Shown one piece after another: positions 22,833 to 37,100 of a stretch of DNA of 64,000 nt. The DNA lies in assembly GCA_950097015.1 (NCBI GenBank), contig CATNEN010000038.1:21533001-21597000 (forward strand). The letters are read 5' to 3'. The DNA is from Macrostomum hystrix (taxonomy: Eukaryota; Platyhelminthes; Macrostomidae). The notes beneath the pieces are model-generated. The model searched no databases. It was not told where the DNA came from and was given only the letters and a program-made list of their open reading frames with translations. A program made the translations under genes and the position numbers. Numbering within the stretch: position 1 is the first letter of the stretch; the number at the start of each line of letters is the position of its first letter.

Positions 22833-24700
22833 AGCCTGAACCATCTGACTTAGTGCCTGAATCACCTGAGAGCAGTGTCTCCAGAACTGCCTAGTTCTAA
22901 CATCTAGAATGCTACTGGCAGAATGCCTGAACCATCTGACTTAGTGTCTGAATCACCTGAGAGCAGTGTCTCCAGAACTACCTAGATCTAACATCTAGAA
23001 TGCTACTGGCAGAAGGCCTGAACCATCTGACTTAGTGCCTGAATCACCTGAGAGCAGTGTCTCCAGAACTGCCTAGATCTAACATCTAGAATGCTACTGG
23101 CAGAAGGCCTGAACCATCTGACTTAGTGCCTGAATCACCTGAGAGCAGTGTCTCCAGAACTGCCTAGATCTAACATCCAGAATGCTACTGGCAGAATGCC
23201 TGTAGCATCTGACTTAGTGCCTGAATCACCTGAGAGCAGTGTCTCCAGAACTGCCTAGATCTAACAACTAGAATGCTACTGGCAGAAGGCCTGAACCATC
23301 TGACTTAGTGTCTGAATCACCTGAGAGCAGTGTCTCCAGAACTGCCTAGATCTAACATCTAGAATGCTACTGGCAGAAGGCCTGAACCATCTGACTTAGT
23401 GCCTGAATCACCTGAGAGCAGTGTCTCCAGAACTGCCTAGATCTAACATCTAGAATGCTACTGGCAGAAGGCCTGAACCATCTGACTTAGTGCCTGAATC
23501 ACCTGAGAGCAGTGTCTCCAGAACTGCCTAGATCTAACATCTAGAATGCTACTGGCAGAAGGCCTGAACCATCTGACTTAGTGCCTGAATCACCTGAGAG
23601 CAGTGTCTACAGAACTGCCTAGATCTAACATCTAGAATGCTACTGGCAGAAGGCCTGAACCATCTGACTTAGTGCCTGAATCACCTGAGAGCAGTGTCTC
23701 CAGAACTGCCTAGATCTAACATCTAGAATGCTACTGGCAGAATGCCTGAACCATCTGACTTAGTGCCTGAATCACCTGAGAGCAGTGTCTCCAGAACTGC
23801 CTAGATCTAACATCTAGAATGCTACTGGCAGAAGGCCTGAACCATCTGACTTAGTGCCTGAATCACCTGAGAGCAGTGTCTCCAGAACTGCCTAGATCTA
23901 ACATCTAGAATGCTACTGGCAGAAGGCCTGAACCATCTGACTTAGTGCCTGAATCACCTGAGAGCAGTGTCTCCAGAACTGCCTAGATCTAACATCTAGA
24001 ATGCTACTGGCAGAAGGCCTGAACCATCTGACTTAGTGCCTGAATCACCTGAGAGCAGTGTCTCCAGAACTGCCTAGATCTAACATCTAGAATGCTACTG
24101 GCAGAAGGCCTGAACCATCTGACTTAGTGCCTGAATCACCTGAGAGCAGTGTCTCCAGAACTGCCTAGATCTAACATCTAGAATGCTACTGGCAGAATGC
24201 CTGAACCATCTGACTTAGTGCCTGAATCACCTGAGAGCAGTGTCTCCAGAACTGCCTAGATCTAACATCTAGAATGCTACTGGCAGAAGGCCTGAACCAT
24301 CTGACTTAGTGCCTGAATCACCTGAGAGCAGTGTCTCCAGAACTGCCTAGATCTAACATCTAGAATGCTACTGGCAGAAGGCCTGAACCATCTGACTTAG
24401 TGCCTGAATCACCTGAGAGCAGTGTCTCCAGAACTGCCTAGATCTAACATCTAGAATGCTACTGGCAGAAGGCCTGAACCATCTGACTTAGTGCCTGAAT
24501 CACCTGAGAGCAGTGTCTCCAGAACTGCCTAGATCTAACATCTAGAATGCTACTGGCAGAAGGCCTGAACCATCTGACTTAGTGCCTGAATCACCTGAGA
24601 GCAGTGTCTCCAGAACTGCCTAGATCTAACATCTAGAATGCTACTGGCAGAAGGCCTGAACCATCTGACTTAGTGCCTGAATCACCTGAGAGCAGTGTAT
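22833..24700. repeat. 91-bp satellite-like array
   Basis: About 20 highly similar 91-bp units (starts checked at 23015 and 23106). Units contain GGCCTGAACCATCTGACTTA, CACCTGAGAGCAGTGTCTCC and the near-palindrome CTAGATCTAACATCTAG. Stops in all frames; no coding role. Confidence 0.95.
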
Positions 24701-25244
24701 CCTGAGAGCAAAATGGGGTGGGGAATAATGATTGTATAAGTCACTGTGGGTGACTGGAAGTAATAAGTAAGAAAGTTAGTTTAGACATCTACACTATGTA
24801 TTATTAATGAAATAGATCAATATTATAGCAATAAATTAACACAAAACTACACACTTACTTATTAAATTTTATTTTGTGGGCAATAGAAGGCCTGAAAAAA
24901 ACAAATACAGTTGCGAGTTTGGATTTGCTATTAGTGCATGGATAATACTTGCAAGGCAAAAAATAAGTAAGAAAGATTATTGTAACAAATATAATCACAG
25001 TTAATGTGCTAAAAACGGTTAGTAAATTTTTTCTAAGGGAACTAAAAATCAAAACACCAAAAGCCGCTTATTAAGCTTTTAACGCCGTAAAAAGTAAAAA
25101 CCTGCTGCTTTAAGCGCCTCATTGAATTTAAGTCACGAAACTTACTCGGCGAAATGCGAGAATCAAAAACCCAGAAGAATTTACATGCACTTTGTACCTT
25201 CAACTGCATAAAATGCATTCCCGACATCTAGCACCTTGCCTCCC

Positions 25245-25628
25245 ACTTATCTGCACTTGTCTACCTACCCTCCTCTATCAACTTACGCTCCCCTGTCTAC
25301 CTACGCTCCCTTGTCTACCTACGCTTCCCTGTCTACCTACGCTCCCCTGTCTACCTACCATCCCCTGTCTACCTACCATCCCATTTACCTACTATCCCAT
25401 CTACCTATCATCCCATCTACCTATCATTCCTGTCTACCTATCATCCCATCTACCTATCATTCCTGTCTACCTATCATCCCCTGTCTACCCACCATCCCAT
25501 CTACCTATCATCCCTGTCTACCCACCATCCCATCTACCTATCATCCCTGTCTACCCACCATCCCATCTACCTATCATCCCATCTACCTATCATCCCTGTC
25601 TACCCACCATCCCCCCTTTCCACCCTGC
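25245..25628. repeat. pyrimidine-rich ~16-bp repeat
   Basis: Degenerate units such as CTACCTATCATCCCAT and CTACCTACGCTCCCCTGT. The open frames (Pro/Tyr/Thr/Leu-rich) are repeat artefacts. Confidence 0.8.
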
Positions 25629-25654
25629 ATTTGCTGTAAAGTTTCACTGAATTA

Positions 25655-26803
25655 GGGTGTGACAAAACTGACGTTTTGTTATACAGCGCTAAAAATGGTA
25701 GACACTAAATAAATAGTGAGCAAAAGACTAGGTGACCTAGAGGAACACGTTAAAGCAAATACAAGATGACGCACGAAATCTGACATGTATTCAGCTTTTT
25801 CAACAAAAAATTCGATATAAGTATGAAATTAAAAAGTAAAAAAAATAAATCGTGGAATTAAAAAAGTTGATTATAATTGCACAATAATTTTAGGCCTCCT
25901 CTTTAAAAGTTCTCGACAAATAGAACAATGAAAACACAAATCTACATTTTTATTATGGAAGATTATTAACTATGACAAGAACAATTGTAACGCTGAAAAT
26001 CCTGCTAATTTGGGGAATGACAACCAGGAAACTAAAGACCCGAGCAAAACATTCTATTTACGAAGACAAGACAATCTAACAAAAATAAATAATGTGCAGC
26101 TCTATCTATGTCACAGTGTATGACAAAGACTACAATGCTTTACTCACAAGAAAATGATTGCCACTAAAAAAGCTGTCTTAAACTCAAAAGTAAATCAAAG
26201 GATTCAAAGATAAAACAAAAAATGTCAACAAAGAATACACAGCATGACATGGCGTCGAATTTGATATAACAATCGTTACTGCCAGTTTTATATTAAGAGA
26301 TCAAACCAACGTTGGTGCACAAACATATAGTAGAGAGTCAACTGCTCAGCAACGCGGCTAAAGTTTAAACCGAATTGCAGCTGTACGAGTCGACAACAAT
26401 AGGCATTACTTAAAAACAGTCATTCTAATTCGTAAATACGGCCTCTTTTTATTATTGCTTAATCTACAAAAATTACTACAAAAATGCATTACTTCTTACT
26501 GTTAGTAGACAATCCGTTACATTTTTGTTTTTTTCCCCTAAAAGCTACAATAACTAACTCCCAGAATAACTAGATTAAAAGTAAAAATAAAGAAGGCCGT
26601 TTTTGAAAATTCGGAAAAGAAAAACCATAATTGTAAAAATAATTGTAAAAGTATTTTCATTCAATTCGTTTGTCAATCGCCGGCTATTTCTAATCGAATG
26701 TTATAATTCAAACAAAAGCTCTAAACACAAATCGTTGCATTTTCCGACTTCTTTTTTATTATCAATTATTATAAATTAGAAAATACGAAACATAATAAGA
26801 AAC
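25655..26803. other. AT-rich 3' flank of the SLC16-like gene
   Basis: About 1.1 kb with no coding frame. It includes the likely 3' UTR of the minus-strand gene that ends at 26804. Confidence 0.4.
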
Positions 26804-29800
26804 TCAAACAGACGGCTGTGTCAATGGCGAGTCAACTTTTAATGGCGAGGCTAACTCGCCATCGCCCTCGCCATCGTCGTTGGCCGATTGGCAACATTTG
26901 CGAGCCCATCGATACAATGTCCGATACATTGGCAGAATAATCAGATTAGACGCTAGGACAAATATGCCGGAGAATATGAAGGCTCGATCGTAATTTGAAT
27001 CCGAGTCCCGCATGTGGCCTGACATTGGGAGGCAAAGGTGAAAAGTGCTCTGAAATACTTCTGAGTTCTAAATTTGGATCTGGTAGGCAAATAAGGGATC
27101 TGTCCAATCTATATGGGATCTGGTAGGCAAATAAGGGATCTGTCCAATCTATATGGTATCTGGTAGGCAAATAAGGGATCTGTCCAATCTATATGGGATC
27201 TGGTAGGCAAATAACGGATCTGTCCAATCTATATGGGATCTGGTAGGCAAATAAGGGATCTGTCCAATCTATATGGGATCTGGTAGGCAAATAAGGGATC
27301 TGTCCAATCTATATGGTATCTGGTAGGCAAATAAGGGATCTGTCCAATCTATATGGGATCTGGTAGGCAAATATGGGATCTGTCCAATCTATATGGGATC
27401 TGGTAGGCAAATAAGGGATCTGTCCAATCTATATGGGATCTGGTAGGCAAATAAGGGATCTGTCCAATCTATATGGGATCTGGTAGGCAAATAAGGGATC
27501 TGTCCAATCTATATGGGATCTGGTAGGCAAATAAGGGATCTGTCCAATCTATATGGGATCTGGTAGGCAAATAAGGGATCTGTCCAATCTATATGGGATC
27601 TGGTAGGCAAATAAGGGATCTGTCCAATCTATATGGGATCTGGTAGGCAAATAAGGGATCTGTCCAATCTATATGGGATCTGGTAGGCAAATAAGGGATC
27701 TGTCCAATCTATATGGGATCTGGTAGGCAAATAAGGGATCTGTCCAATCTATATGGGATCTGGTAGGCAAATAAGGGATCTGTCCAATCTATATGGTATC
27801 TGGTAGGCAAATAAGGGATCTGTCCAATCTATATGGTATCTGGTAGGCAAATAAGGGATCTGTCCAATCTATATGGGATCTGGTAGGCAAATAAGGGATC
27901 TGTCCAATCTATATGGGATCTGGTAGGCAAATAAGGGATCTGTCCAATCTATATGGTATCTGGTAGGCAAATAAGGGATCTGTCCAATCTATATGGGATC
28001 TGGTAGGCAAATAAGGGATCTGTCCAATCTATATGGGATCTGGTAGGCAAATAAGGGATCTGTCCAATCTATATGGGATCTGGTAGGCAAATAAGGGATC
28101 TGTCCAATCTATATGGTATCTGGTAGGCAAATAAGGGATCTGTCCAATCTATATGGTATCTGGTAGGCAAATAAGGGATCTGTCCAATCTATATGGGATC
28201 TGGTAGGCAAATAAGGGATCTGTCCAATCTATATGGGATCTGGTAGGCAAATAAGGGATCTGTCCAATCTATATGGTATCTGGTAGGCAAATAAGGGATC
28301 TGTCCAATCTATATGGGATCTGGTAGGCAAATATGGGATCTGTCCAATCTATATGGGATCTGGTAGGCAAATAAGGGATCTGTCCAATCTATATGGGATC
28401 TGGTAGGCAAATAACGGATCTGTCCAATCTATATGGGATCTGGTAGGCAAATAAGGGATCTGTCCAATCTATATGGGATCTGGTAGGCAAATAAGGGATC
28501 TGTCCAATCTATATGGGATCTGGTAGGCAAATAAGGGATCTGTCCAATCTATATGGGATCTGGTAGGCAAATATGGGATCTGTCCAATCTATATGGGATC
28601 TGGTAGGCAAATAAGGGATCTGTCCAATCTATATGGGATCTGGTAGGCAAATAAGGGATCTGTCCAATCTATATGGGATCTGGTAGGCAAATAAGGGATC
28701 TGTCCAATCTATATGGTATCTGGTAGGCAAATAAGGGATCTGTCCAATCTATATGGTATCTGGTAGGCAAATAAGGGATCTGTCCAATCTATATGGGATC
28801 TGGTAGGCAAATAAGGGATCTGTCCAATCTATATGGGATCTGGTAGGCAAATAAGGGATCTGTCCAATCTATATGGTATCTGGTAGGCAAATAAGGGATC
28901 TGTCCAATCTATATGGGATCTGGTAGGCAAATAAGGGATCTGTCCAATCTATATGGGATCTGGTAGGCAAATAAGGGATCTGTCCAATCTATATGGGATC
29001 TGGTAGGCAAATAAGGGATCTGTCCAATCTATATGGGATCTGGTAGGCAAATAAGGGATCTGTCCAATCTATATGGGATCTGGTAGGCAAATAAGGGATC
29101 TGTCCAATCTATATGGGATCTGGTAGGCAAATAAGGGATCTGTCCAATCTATATGGGATCTGGTAGGCAAATAAGGGATCTGTCCAATCTATATGGGATC
29201 TGGTAGGCAAATAAGGGATCTGTCCAATCTATATGGGATCTGGTAGGCAAATAACGGATCTGTCCAGTCTATATGGGATCTGGTAGGCAAATATGGGATC
29301 TGTCCAATCTATATGGGATCTGGTAGGCAAATAAGGGATCTGTCCAATCTATATGGGATCTGGTAGGCAAATAAGGGATCTGTCCAATCTATATGGGATC
29401 TGGTAGGCAAATAAGGGATCTGTCCAATCTATATGGGATCTGGTAGGCAAATAAGGGATCTGTCCAATCTATATGGTATCTGGTAGGCAAATAAGGGATC
29501 TGTCCAATCTATATGGGATCTGGTAGGCAAATATGGGATCTGTCCAATCTATATGGGATCTGGTAGGCAAATAAGGGATCTGTCCAATCTATATGGGATC
29601 TGGTAGGCAAATAAGGGATCTGTCCAATCTATATGGGATCTGGTAGGCAAATAAGGGATCTGTCCAATCTATATGGGATCTGGTAGGCAAATAAGGGATC
29701 TGTCCAATCTATATGGGATCTGGTAGGCAAATAAGGGATCTGTCCAATCTATATGGGATCTGGTAGGCAAATAAGGGATCTGTCCAATCTATATGGGATC

Positions 29801-32800
29801 TGGTAGGCAAATAAGGGATCTGTCCAATCTATATGGGATCTGGTAGATGGACAGTCCAATCTACAAGGCTAACACTGACATTCATTCATCAGTTTAACGA
29901 AGTTTAACTCGAAAGGTAAATTATCAAATCTGTTGGCTATTGTGATTGTTACACCTGGTCAGTACAAGATTGACAAGGTTAAATTGTACGACAAGCCCCC
30001 AAGCCTTCTCTCCGCGGCTGCGCCCCAATTTTGGGTAATTAGATTCCACGGCCTTCCACGATTACCGCTCTGCCACCAAGCCCCGATGGATTGCACTGTT
30101 CTTTATATATTAATGAAATGATGATTATATTTGTCAAGTAAGTTTAATACAGTCGTCAATAATGACTATCAGTTAAGTTCATCAGTTTGACGGACTTGTA
30201 TAAGAAAGCGTCGGTGTTTCACATTGCGCCAAAACCGCCACCAGTCATCTTAATTTTGTTAGTAAAATTGCCAATCGACAAGAAGGAAGTCCACAATCCA
30301 CTCTACAAGTATTATACTCTAGTTGCGTTCTATGAAAAATATAGTCTGTGACGGATAAGAAATGCCCTCGTTTTTAGTAGAATACAATAAGCGATCTAGT
30401 CCGATAACGGAGCCCTAGTATGAGCCCGGTTATGGAGCCCTAAGGTTAGCTAGAAAAAAATAGCTTAAAGATAAGTTTGCTACGCTTTTTCAATTCTAGA
30501 CAAATTGATTCTAGGTTGGCTGGTCACAATGCATGCGCACACTTTGCAACCAGGCCGGTTTAAACCTAACTCCTTGTGTTATTTCTCTCACTTGTGTGGT
30601 CAATTGGAATTTCTTAAATGTAATTGAGAATTTCACTGCAACAAAATTCTGATTTATCTGCATGGCAATTAAAAAATCTTTATGTAAAAAAATGCGTTTT
30701 TTTTAATTAGGAATTTATGGAAAGTGTCGGTTATTTTACTGGTGATATGAAATCAGAGACTTGGAAATCAGATATATAGGAAATCAGCCATTTAGGAAAT
30801 CAGCCATTTGGGAAATCAACGATTTAGGAAATCAACGATTTAGGAAATCAACGATTTAGGAAATCAGAGACTTAATAAATCGGCGATTTAGGAAATCAGC
30901 GATTTAGGATATCAACGACTTAGGAAATCAACGATTTAGGATATCAACGATTTAGGAAATCAACGATTTAGGAAATCAGAGACTTAGGAAATCGGCGATT
31001 TAGGAAATCAGAGACTTAGGAAATCGGCGATTTAGGAAATCAGCGATTTAGGAAATCAACGATTTAGGATATCAACGATTTAGGATATCAACGACTTAGG
31101 AAATCAACGATTTAGGATATCAACGACTTAGGAAATCAACGATTTAGGAAATTAGAGACTTAGGAAATCAGCGACTTAGGAAATCAGCGATTTGTTGGAA
31201 ATGACAATGACTTAAGGCAATCGACAATTCGTATAAATCAGCGATAAATGAAAATTGAACCATGAAACGAAATCAATGACAGACATCGACAAGCGCTACT
31301 CCTAAATAAGATCAAGAATATCAAGGATTTCAAGGATATAAAGGTTTCGTGCCTTATAGAATCGGGCACTCACCCATTGCAGGTGGGCCAACCAAATTAG
31401 CGACTCCCTGGAAGAACATCATGAAACCGTAGCCAGTGGTCAAACGCTCCATGCTGAATAGATCGATGATAACTATAGAGCATAGGGAATAGTTGGCGCT
31501 AACTAGAAAGCCATAGACGATGCCGTAGGCCAATAGGCTGACTAGGTCGCGGCACCAAGGCACTAGGAAATTGGCCACTCCAGTTAGGCTCATGCACAGA
31601 GCGTATAGTAACACAGTGTTGACACTGGGAAAATCGCCAATATAGCCAATGATTATTTGGCCAATAGTATTGGACACGCCAATCAGAGCAATTATCAGGC
31701 TAACATCCGAAGTCGATAGGCCAATCTCTTTAGCATGATCCGGCAGGAAAGTGTAAGTGATGTCGTACCAGAAGTACAAAAGAAAATTAGACGCCAAAAA
31801 CGATATATAATCCCAAGAGGTAAATAGAAACTTCACATCCTTGAGTGTCTTGGAGCGCTCCAGACTGCGCCGAAGTTTACTGATTGGCGACACGCGCGAA
31901 GGCGGCGCTCGATTGTGCCGATTCTGACCAGAATGAACCAGTGGCTGCGAAGGCCTACCAAATTCAGGACAAGAGTCCCACAATTCAACTTTCATAGCTG
32001 GACTAAAATAACTCCTAGTGTGCTGCATGAAATAGCGTCTATCAACTGGGAATATTTGTCTGCGAACTGTCTGCGAAGCTGTGTTCAATCTAGGCCGTAT
32101 TTGCTGCTGCTGCTGCTGCTGCTGCGGCAAACACACCACAATAGACATTCGACGAGTTTCGTCATCATCGGCGTGCTGATGTTGATTCTTCTGTTCGTGC
32201 TGCTGCTGTTTCAATTCTAACCGCTTGCGTTGCTTCTGTTGACGAGAAATCTGCTGCGCATACTCAACCAGCTCGTGGGAAGTGTTGGCCTTAACTATAG
32301 GTGGATTGCCCAGTAGGCCACCGTCATCAACAATTCGGGCATCAGCTGCAGTGTCAGCGGCTGCTCGATTGTGATTGGCGTGCACTGTGGCGGAAGAATT
32401 GTACGGCAAATCGGAGGCCAAACGTTTCAAATAGCCAAACTTCAGGCTGGCAATCATGCGCTTTTCGTCAACTTTCTCGGACGACGAGACGGTGAAACGA
32501 TTCGAGGCGCCACTATTCGACGATCTAGACATCTCGGCGCTCAAATAGGTCGGTATGGAGAGGACGGACTTGGCTGACGCCACCGCCGACGAGTTTGCAC
32601 TTGTCTGCGCGGTGCCACGTCGAGATGTCGGCGATCCGGTCAGGGACGAACCCGACGACGAGGTTGACGCCGACAACGACGCCGAACTGCCGCCACCCTC
32701 GGGGCCAATCAAAGCGGCAGTATTATTAACATCGCTAGCCTGTTGAAACTGAACGTACAGTCGATTCATTCGTTTCATTTGCTTAAAATCTGGCGGCTCC

Positions 32801-33477
32801 AAAGGTCGATAAAGAGCACCGCAGACGCATAGATTCAACAGCATGCCGCCAATTATTAAGAAGCCGCCCTGCCACGTGTACTCTTCAATGCAAGCTCGGG
32901 TGATGTAGGCGAATACAACGGTACCAACGCCAGACCCGGACATTGCTAGGCCTGTGGCTAAAGCGCGTCTTTCTAAGAAATAATAGGACACGGCCACAAC
33001 AGCTGGCATGAAGGCTAAGCCGAGTCCTAAGCCAGTCAATAATCCGGCCGAGAATATAAACAGCAAAGTGCTCCGCGGCAAAAAGTAGATTAAAACAAAG
33101 CCCAAGCCGGAGATGAGGCCCCCGGCTATTGTAACAGATCGACATCCGTATCGATCAATCAGCACCGAAGTTACCGGGCCTAATAGCAACGGAACACCAG
33201 CTAAAAATGAGCCAATCCAAGAAATATCCTCGCGCGTATCATTTAAACTAGTGAACAATTCGGACAGTAAGATTCCAAACGAAAATGTCACACCGTCAGC
33301 TACAAGGTTGACAACGAAAGCGGCGGCTACCACAGCCCAGCCGTAGCCGCCGTCTGGTGGCACAATCGGCGTCGGCTCGTAAACCAGTTTAAACCGGTCG
33401 ACGCGTTTTTTATTATCGGCATCGGCTGCTGCAGCCATATCGTCGCCTTCAGCTTCGGCTTCGGCTTCGTCAGGCAT
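26804..33477 (-). CDS. SLC16 (monocarboxylate transporter-like) MFS transporter, 2 exons
   Basis: Exon 1 is 33477-31374 and exon 2 is 27018-26804. The GT-AG junction is phase 1 and gives GPPAMG then HMRDSDSNYDRAF, matching the family's TM11-TM12 pattern (GPP.aG...D.tgsYd.aF). The product is 772 residues. The SLC16 signature PPDGGYGWAVV is at residues 40-50, and TM2-TM6 follow with DRYGCRSVTIAGG. A long cytoplasmic loop (about 240-545) is rich in Ser, His and a CAG-encoded Gln run, then TM7-TM12 start at FLFTSWDYISFLASNFLLYF. The family moves monocarboxylates, thyroid hormone or aromatic amino acids across the plasma membrane; the substrate here cannot be told. Start chosen: ATG at 33477-33475, giving MPDEAEAEAEGDD; the frame is open further to 33519 without another ATG. 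The intron is 4,355 bp and mostly minisatellite. Confidence 0.92.
27062..29846. repeat. 2.8-kb minisatellite of 40-bp units in the SLC16 intron
   Basis: About 69 units of 40 bp with TGGTAGGCAAATAAGGGATC then TGTCCAATCTATATGGGATC. Variation is limited to a few recurring sites: GGGATC/GGTATC, ATAAGGG/ATATGGG/ATAACGG. The array begins about 45 bp from the acceptor of exon 2. Confidence 0.97.
29975..30095 (-). mobile_element. SINE family 2, head fragment
   Basis: GTACGACAAGCCCCCAAGCC, CTTCTCTCCGCGGCTGCGCC and CGCTCTGCCACCAAGCCCC match the tRNA-like end of the copy at 20960-21098. Internal bases around the B box are lost. Inserted in the SLC16 intron. Confidence 0.7.
30748..31200. repeat. 16-bp minisatellite in the SLC16 intron
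   Basis: About 27 units of GGAAATCAACGATTTA with AGAGACTTA and AGCGATTTA variants, ending about 170 bp from the donor of exon 1. Confidence 0.9.
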
Positions 33478-34100
33478 GGCATATCGCGGTGCTCGACCAA
33501 GATTGAAGACAATTTTCAACAGCTACGTTGACTTTGATTTCACGTTAATGACAGCTTAGCTGGCTGGAAATTTTTTTTAACGAATTGGAGAGACAGAACG
33601 GGATAGTTAATTGGCATTCTTTTATTTATACTTGTTAGACAGCGAATAGCAAATTAACATCTAAATTATCTAGGTTGTCTCTTTCCTTATTTAAATTCTA
33701 TTGCAAGTTATCCTACTAGAACTGTGACAAAAACGGTTTCAAATAAATAGATAAGAGAGCTAACACACTGACAAGCGACTGAGATTCTAATCTATTGAAG
33801 ACGTATTGAGGTCTTCAGAGTCTATTGAGGTACTAAGGCTTAGCTAACGGACAAAAAAACTCACCATAGAGGTCACTTCTGATTAATAAAATAGATATCG
33901 GGTGTTGAAGTCAAGTCCGAACTCTTTTAAACTGCTAAAATTTGTCAGGAAAAGAATCGTTCATAAACAGGTTGTGTACCTATAATTTTCAGGGCCTTAT
34001 CTCTCATTGTGTGAACCAATTGTATAACCATTACAAGTACCTTTTGTCCAGGTCAGCTGCTAAAGATAAGGTAAAACACATACTACAACTAGCTAACGAC
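33478..34100. other. 5' flank of the SLC16-like gene
   Basis: AT-rich and non-coding. It would hold the promoter and 5' UTR of the minus-strand gene, but no clear motif was found. Confidence 0.3.
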
Positions 34101-34104
34101 CGAA

Positions 34105-37100
34105 CAAAATAGGTCACACCTGAAGCTAGTGATAGAATCAAATAGATCACACTTGAGGCTAGTTATAGAATCAAATAGATCACACCTGAAGCTAGTGATA
34201 GAATCAAATAGATCACACCTGAAGCTAGTGATAGAATCAAATAGATCACACCTGAAGCTAGTGATAGAATCAAATAGATCACACCTAAAGCTAGTGATAG
34301 AATCAAATAGATCACACCTGAAGCTAGTGATAGAATCAAATAGATCACACCTAAAGCTAGTGATAGAATCAAATAGATCACACCTAAAGCTAGTTATAGA
34401 ATCAAATAGATCACACCTGAAGCTAGTTATAGAATCAAATAGATCACACCTAAAGCTAGTTATAGAATCAAATAGATCACACCTGAAGCTAGTGATAGAA
34501 TCAAATAGATCACACCTGAAGCTAGTGATAGAATCAAATAGATCACACCTAAAGCTAGTTATAGAATCAAATAGATCACACCTGAAGCTAGTTATAGAAT
34601 CAAATAGATCACACCTAAAGCTAGTTATAGAATCAAATAGATCACACCTGAAGCTAGTTATAGAATCAAATAGATCACACCTGAAGCTAGTTATAGAATC
34701 AAATAGATCACACCTGAAGCTAGTGATAGAATCAAATAGATCACACCTGAAGCTAGTGATAGAATCAAATAGGTCACACCTGAAGCTAGTGATAGAATCA
34801 AATAGATCACACCTGAAGCTAGTGATAGAATCAAATAGATCACACCTAAAGCTAGTGATAGAATCAAATAGATCACACCTAAAGCTAGTTATAGAATCAA
34901 ATAGATCACACCTGAAGCTAGTTATAGAATCAAATAGATCACACCTAAAGCTAGTTATAGAATCAAATAGATCACACCTGAAGCTAGTTATAGAATCAAA
35001 TAGATCACACCTGAAGCTAGTGATAGAATCAAATAGGTCACACCTGAAGCTAGTTATAGAATCAAATAGATCACACCTGAAGCTAGTGATAGAATCAAAT
35101 AGATCACACCTAAAGCTAGTGATAGAATCAAATAGATCACACCTAAAGCTAGTTATAGAATCAAATAGATCACACCTGAAGCTAGTGATAGAATCAAATA
35201 GGTCACACCTGAAGCTAGTGATAGAATCAAATAGATCACACCTAAAGCTAGTGATAGAATCAAATAGATCACACCTAAAGCTAGTTATAGAATCAAATAG
35301 ATCACACCTAAAGCTAGTTATAGAATCAAATAGATCACACCTAAAGCTAGTGATAGAATCAAATAGATCACACCTAAAGCTAGTTATAGAATCAAATAGA
35401 TCACACCTAAAGCTAGTTATAGAATCAAATAGATCACACCTGAAGCTAGTGATAGAATCAAATAGATCACACCTGAAGCTAGTGATAGAATCAAATAGAT
35501 CACACCTGAAGCTAGTGATAGAATCAAATAGATCACACCTAAAGCTAGTTATAGAATCAAATAGATCACACCTAAAGCTAGTTATAGAATCAAATAGATC
35601 AAATCTGAGGCTAGTTATAGAATCAAATAGGTCACACCTAAAGCTAGTGATAGAATCAAATAGATCACACCTGAAGCTAGTTATAGAATCAAATAGATCA
35701 CACCTGAAGCTAGTGATAGAATCAAATAGATCACACCTGAAGCTAGTGATAGAATCAAATAGATCACACCTGAAGCTAGTGATAGAATCAAATAGATCAC
35801 ACCTAAAGCTAGTTATAGAATCAAATAGATCACACCTAAAGCTAGTTATAGAATCAAATAGATCACACCTAAAGCTAGTGATAGAATCAAATAGATCACA
35901 CCTAAAGCTAGTTATAGAATCAAATAGATCACACCTGAAGCTAGTGATAGAATCAAATAGATCACACCTGAAGCTAGTGATAGAATCAAATAGGTCACAC
36001 CTGAAGCTAGTGATAGAATCAAATAGATCACACCTAAAGCTAGTGATAGAATCAAATAGATCACACCTAAAGCTAGTTATAGAATCAAATAGATCACACC
36101 TAAAGCTAGTTATAGAATCAAATAGATCAAATCTGAGGCTAGTTATAGAATCAAATAGATCACACCTAAAGCTAGTGATAGAATCAAATAGATCACACCT
36201 GAAGCTAGTGATAGAATCAAATAGATCACACCTAAAGCTAGTTATAGAATCAAATAGATCACACCAAAAGCTAGTTATAGAATCAAATAGATCACACCTG
36301 AAGCTAGTTATAGAATCAAATAGATCACACCTAAAGCTAGTTATAGAATCAAATAGATCACACCTGAAGCTAGTTATAGAATCAAATAGATCACACCTAA
36401 AGCTAGTTATAGAATCAAATAGATCACACCTAAAGCTAGTTATAGAATCAAATAGATCACACCTAAAGCTAGTTATAGAATCAAATAGATCACACCTGAA
36501 GCTAGTGATAGAATCAAATAGATCACACCTGAAGCTAGTGATAGAATCAAATAGATCACACCTAAAGCTAGTGATAGAATCAAATAGATCACACCTAAAG
36601 CTAGTGATAGAATCAAATAGATCAAATCTGAAGCTAGTTATAGAATCAAATAGATCACACCTGAAGCTAGTGATAGAATCAAATAGATCACACCTGAAGC
36701 TAGTGATAGAATCAAATAGATCACACCTAAAGCTAGTGATAGAATCAAATAGATCACACCTGAAGCTAGTGATAGAATCAAATAGATCACACCTGAAGCT
36801 AGTGATAGAATCAAATAGATCACACCTGAAGCTAGTGATAGAATCAAATAGATCACACCTGAAGCTAGTTATAGAATCAAATAGATCACACCTAAAGCTA
36901 GTTATAGAATCAAATAGATCACACCTAAAGCTAGTGATAGAATCAAATAGATCACACCTGAAGCTAGTGATAGAATCAAATAGATCACACCTGAAGCTAG
37001 TGATAGAATCAAATAGATCACACCTGAAGCTAGTTATAGAATCAAATAGATCACACCTGAAGCTAGTGATAGAATCAAATAGATCACACCTGAAGCTAGT

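Noticed and set aside
22833-24700. CRISPR-like array
   Set aside because: The 91-bp units are contiguous with no spacers between them, and the DNA is eukaryotic; it is a satellite.
25192-25655. Pro/Tyr/Leu-rich frames
   Set aside because: Low-complexity pyrimidine repeat, open in two frames.
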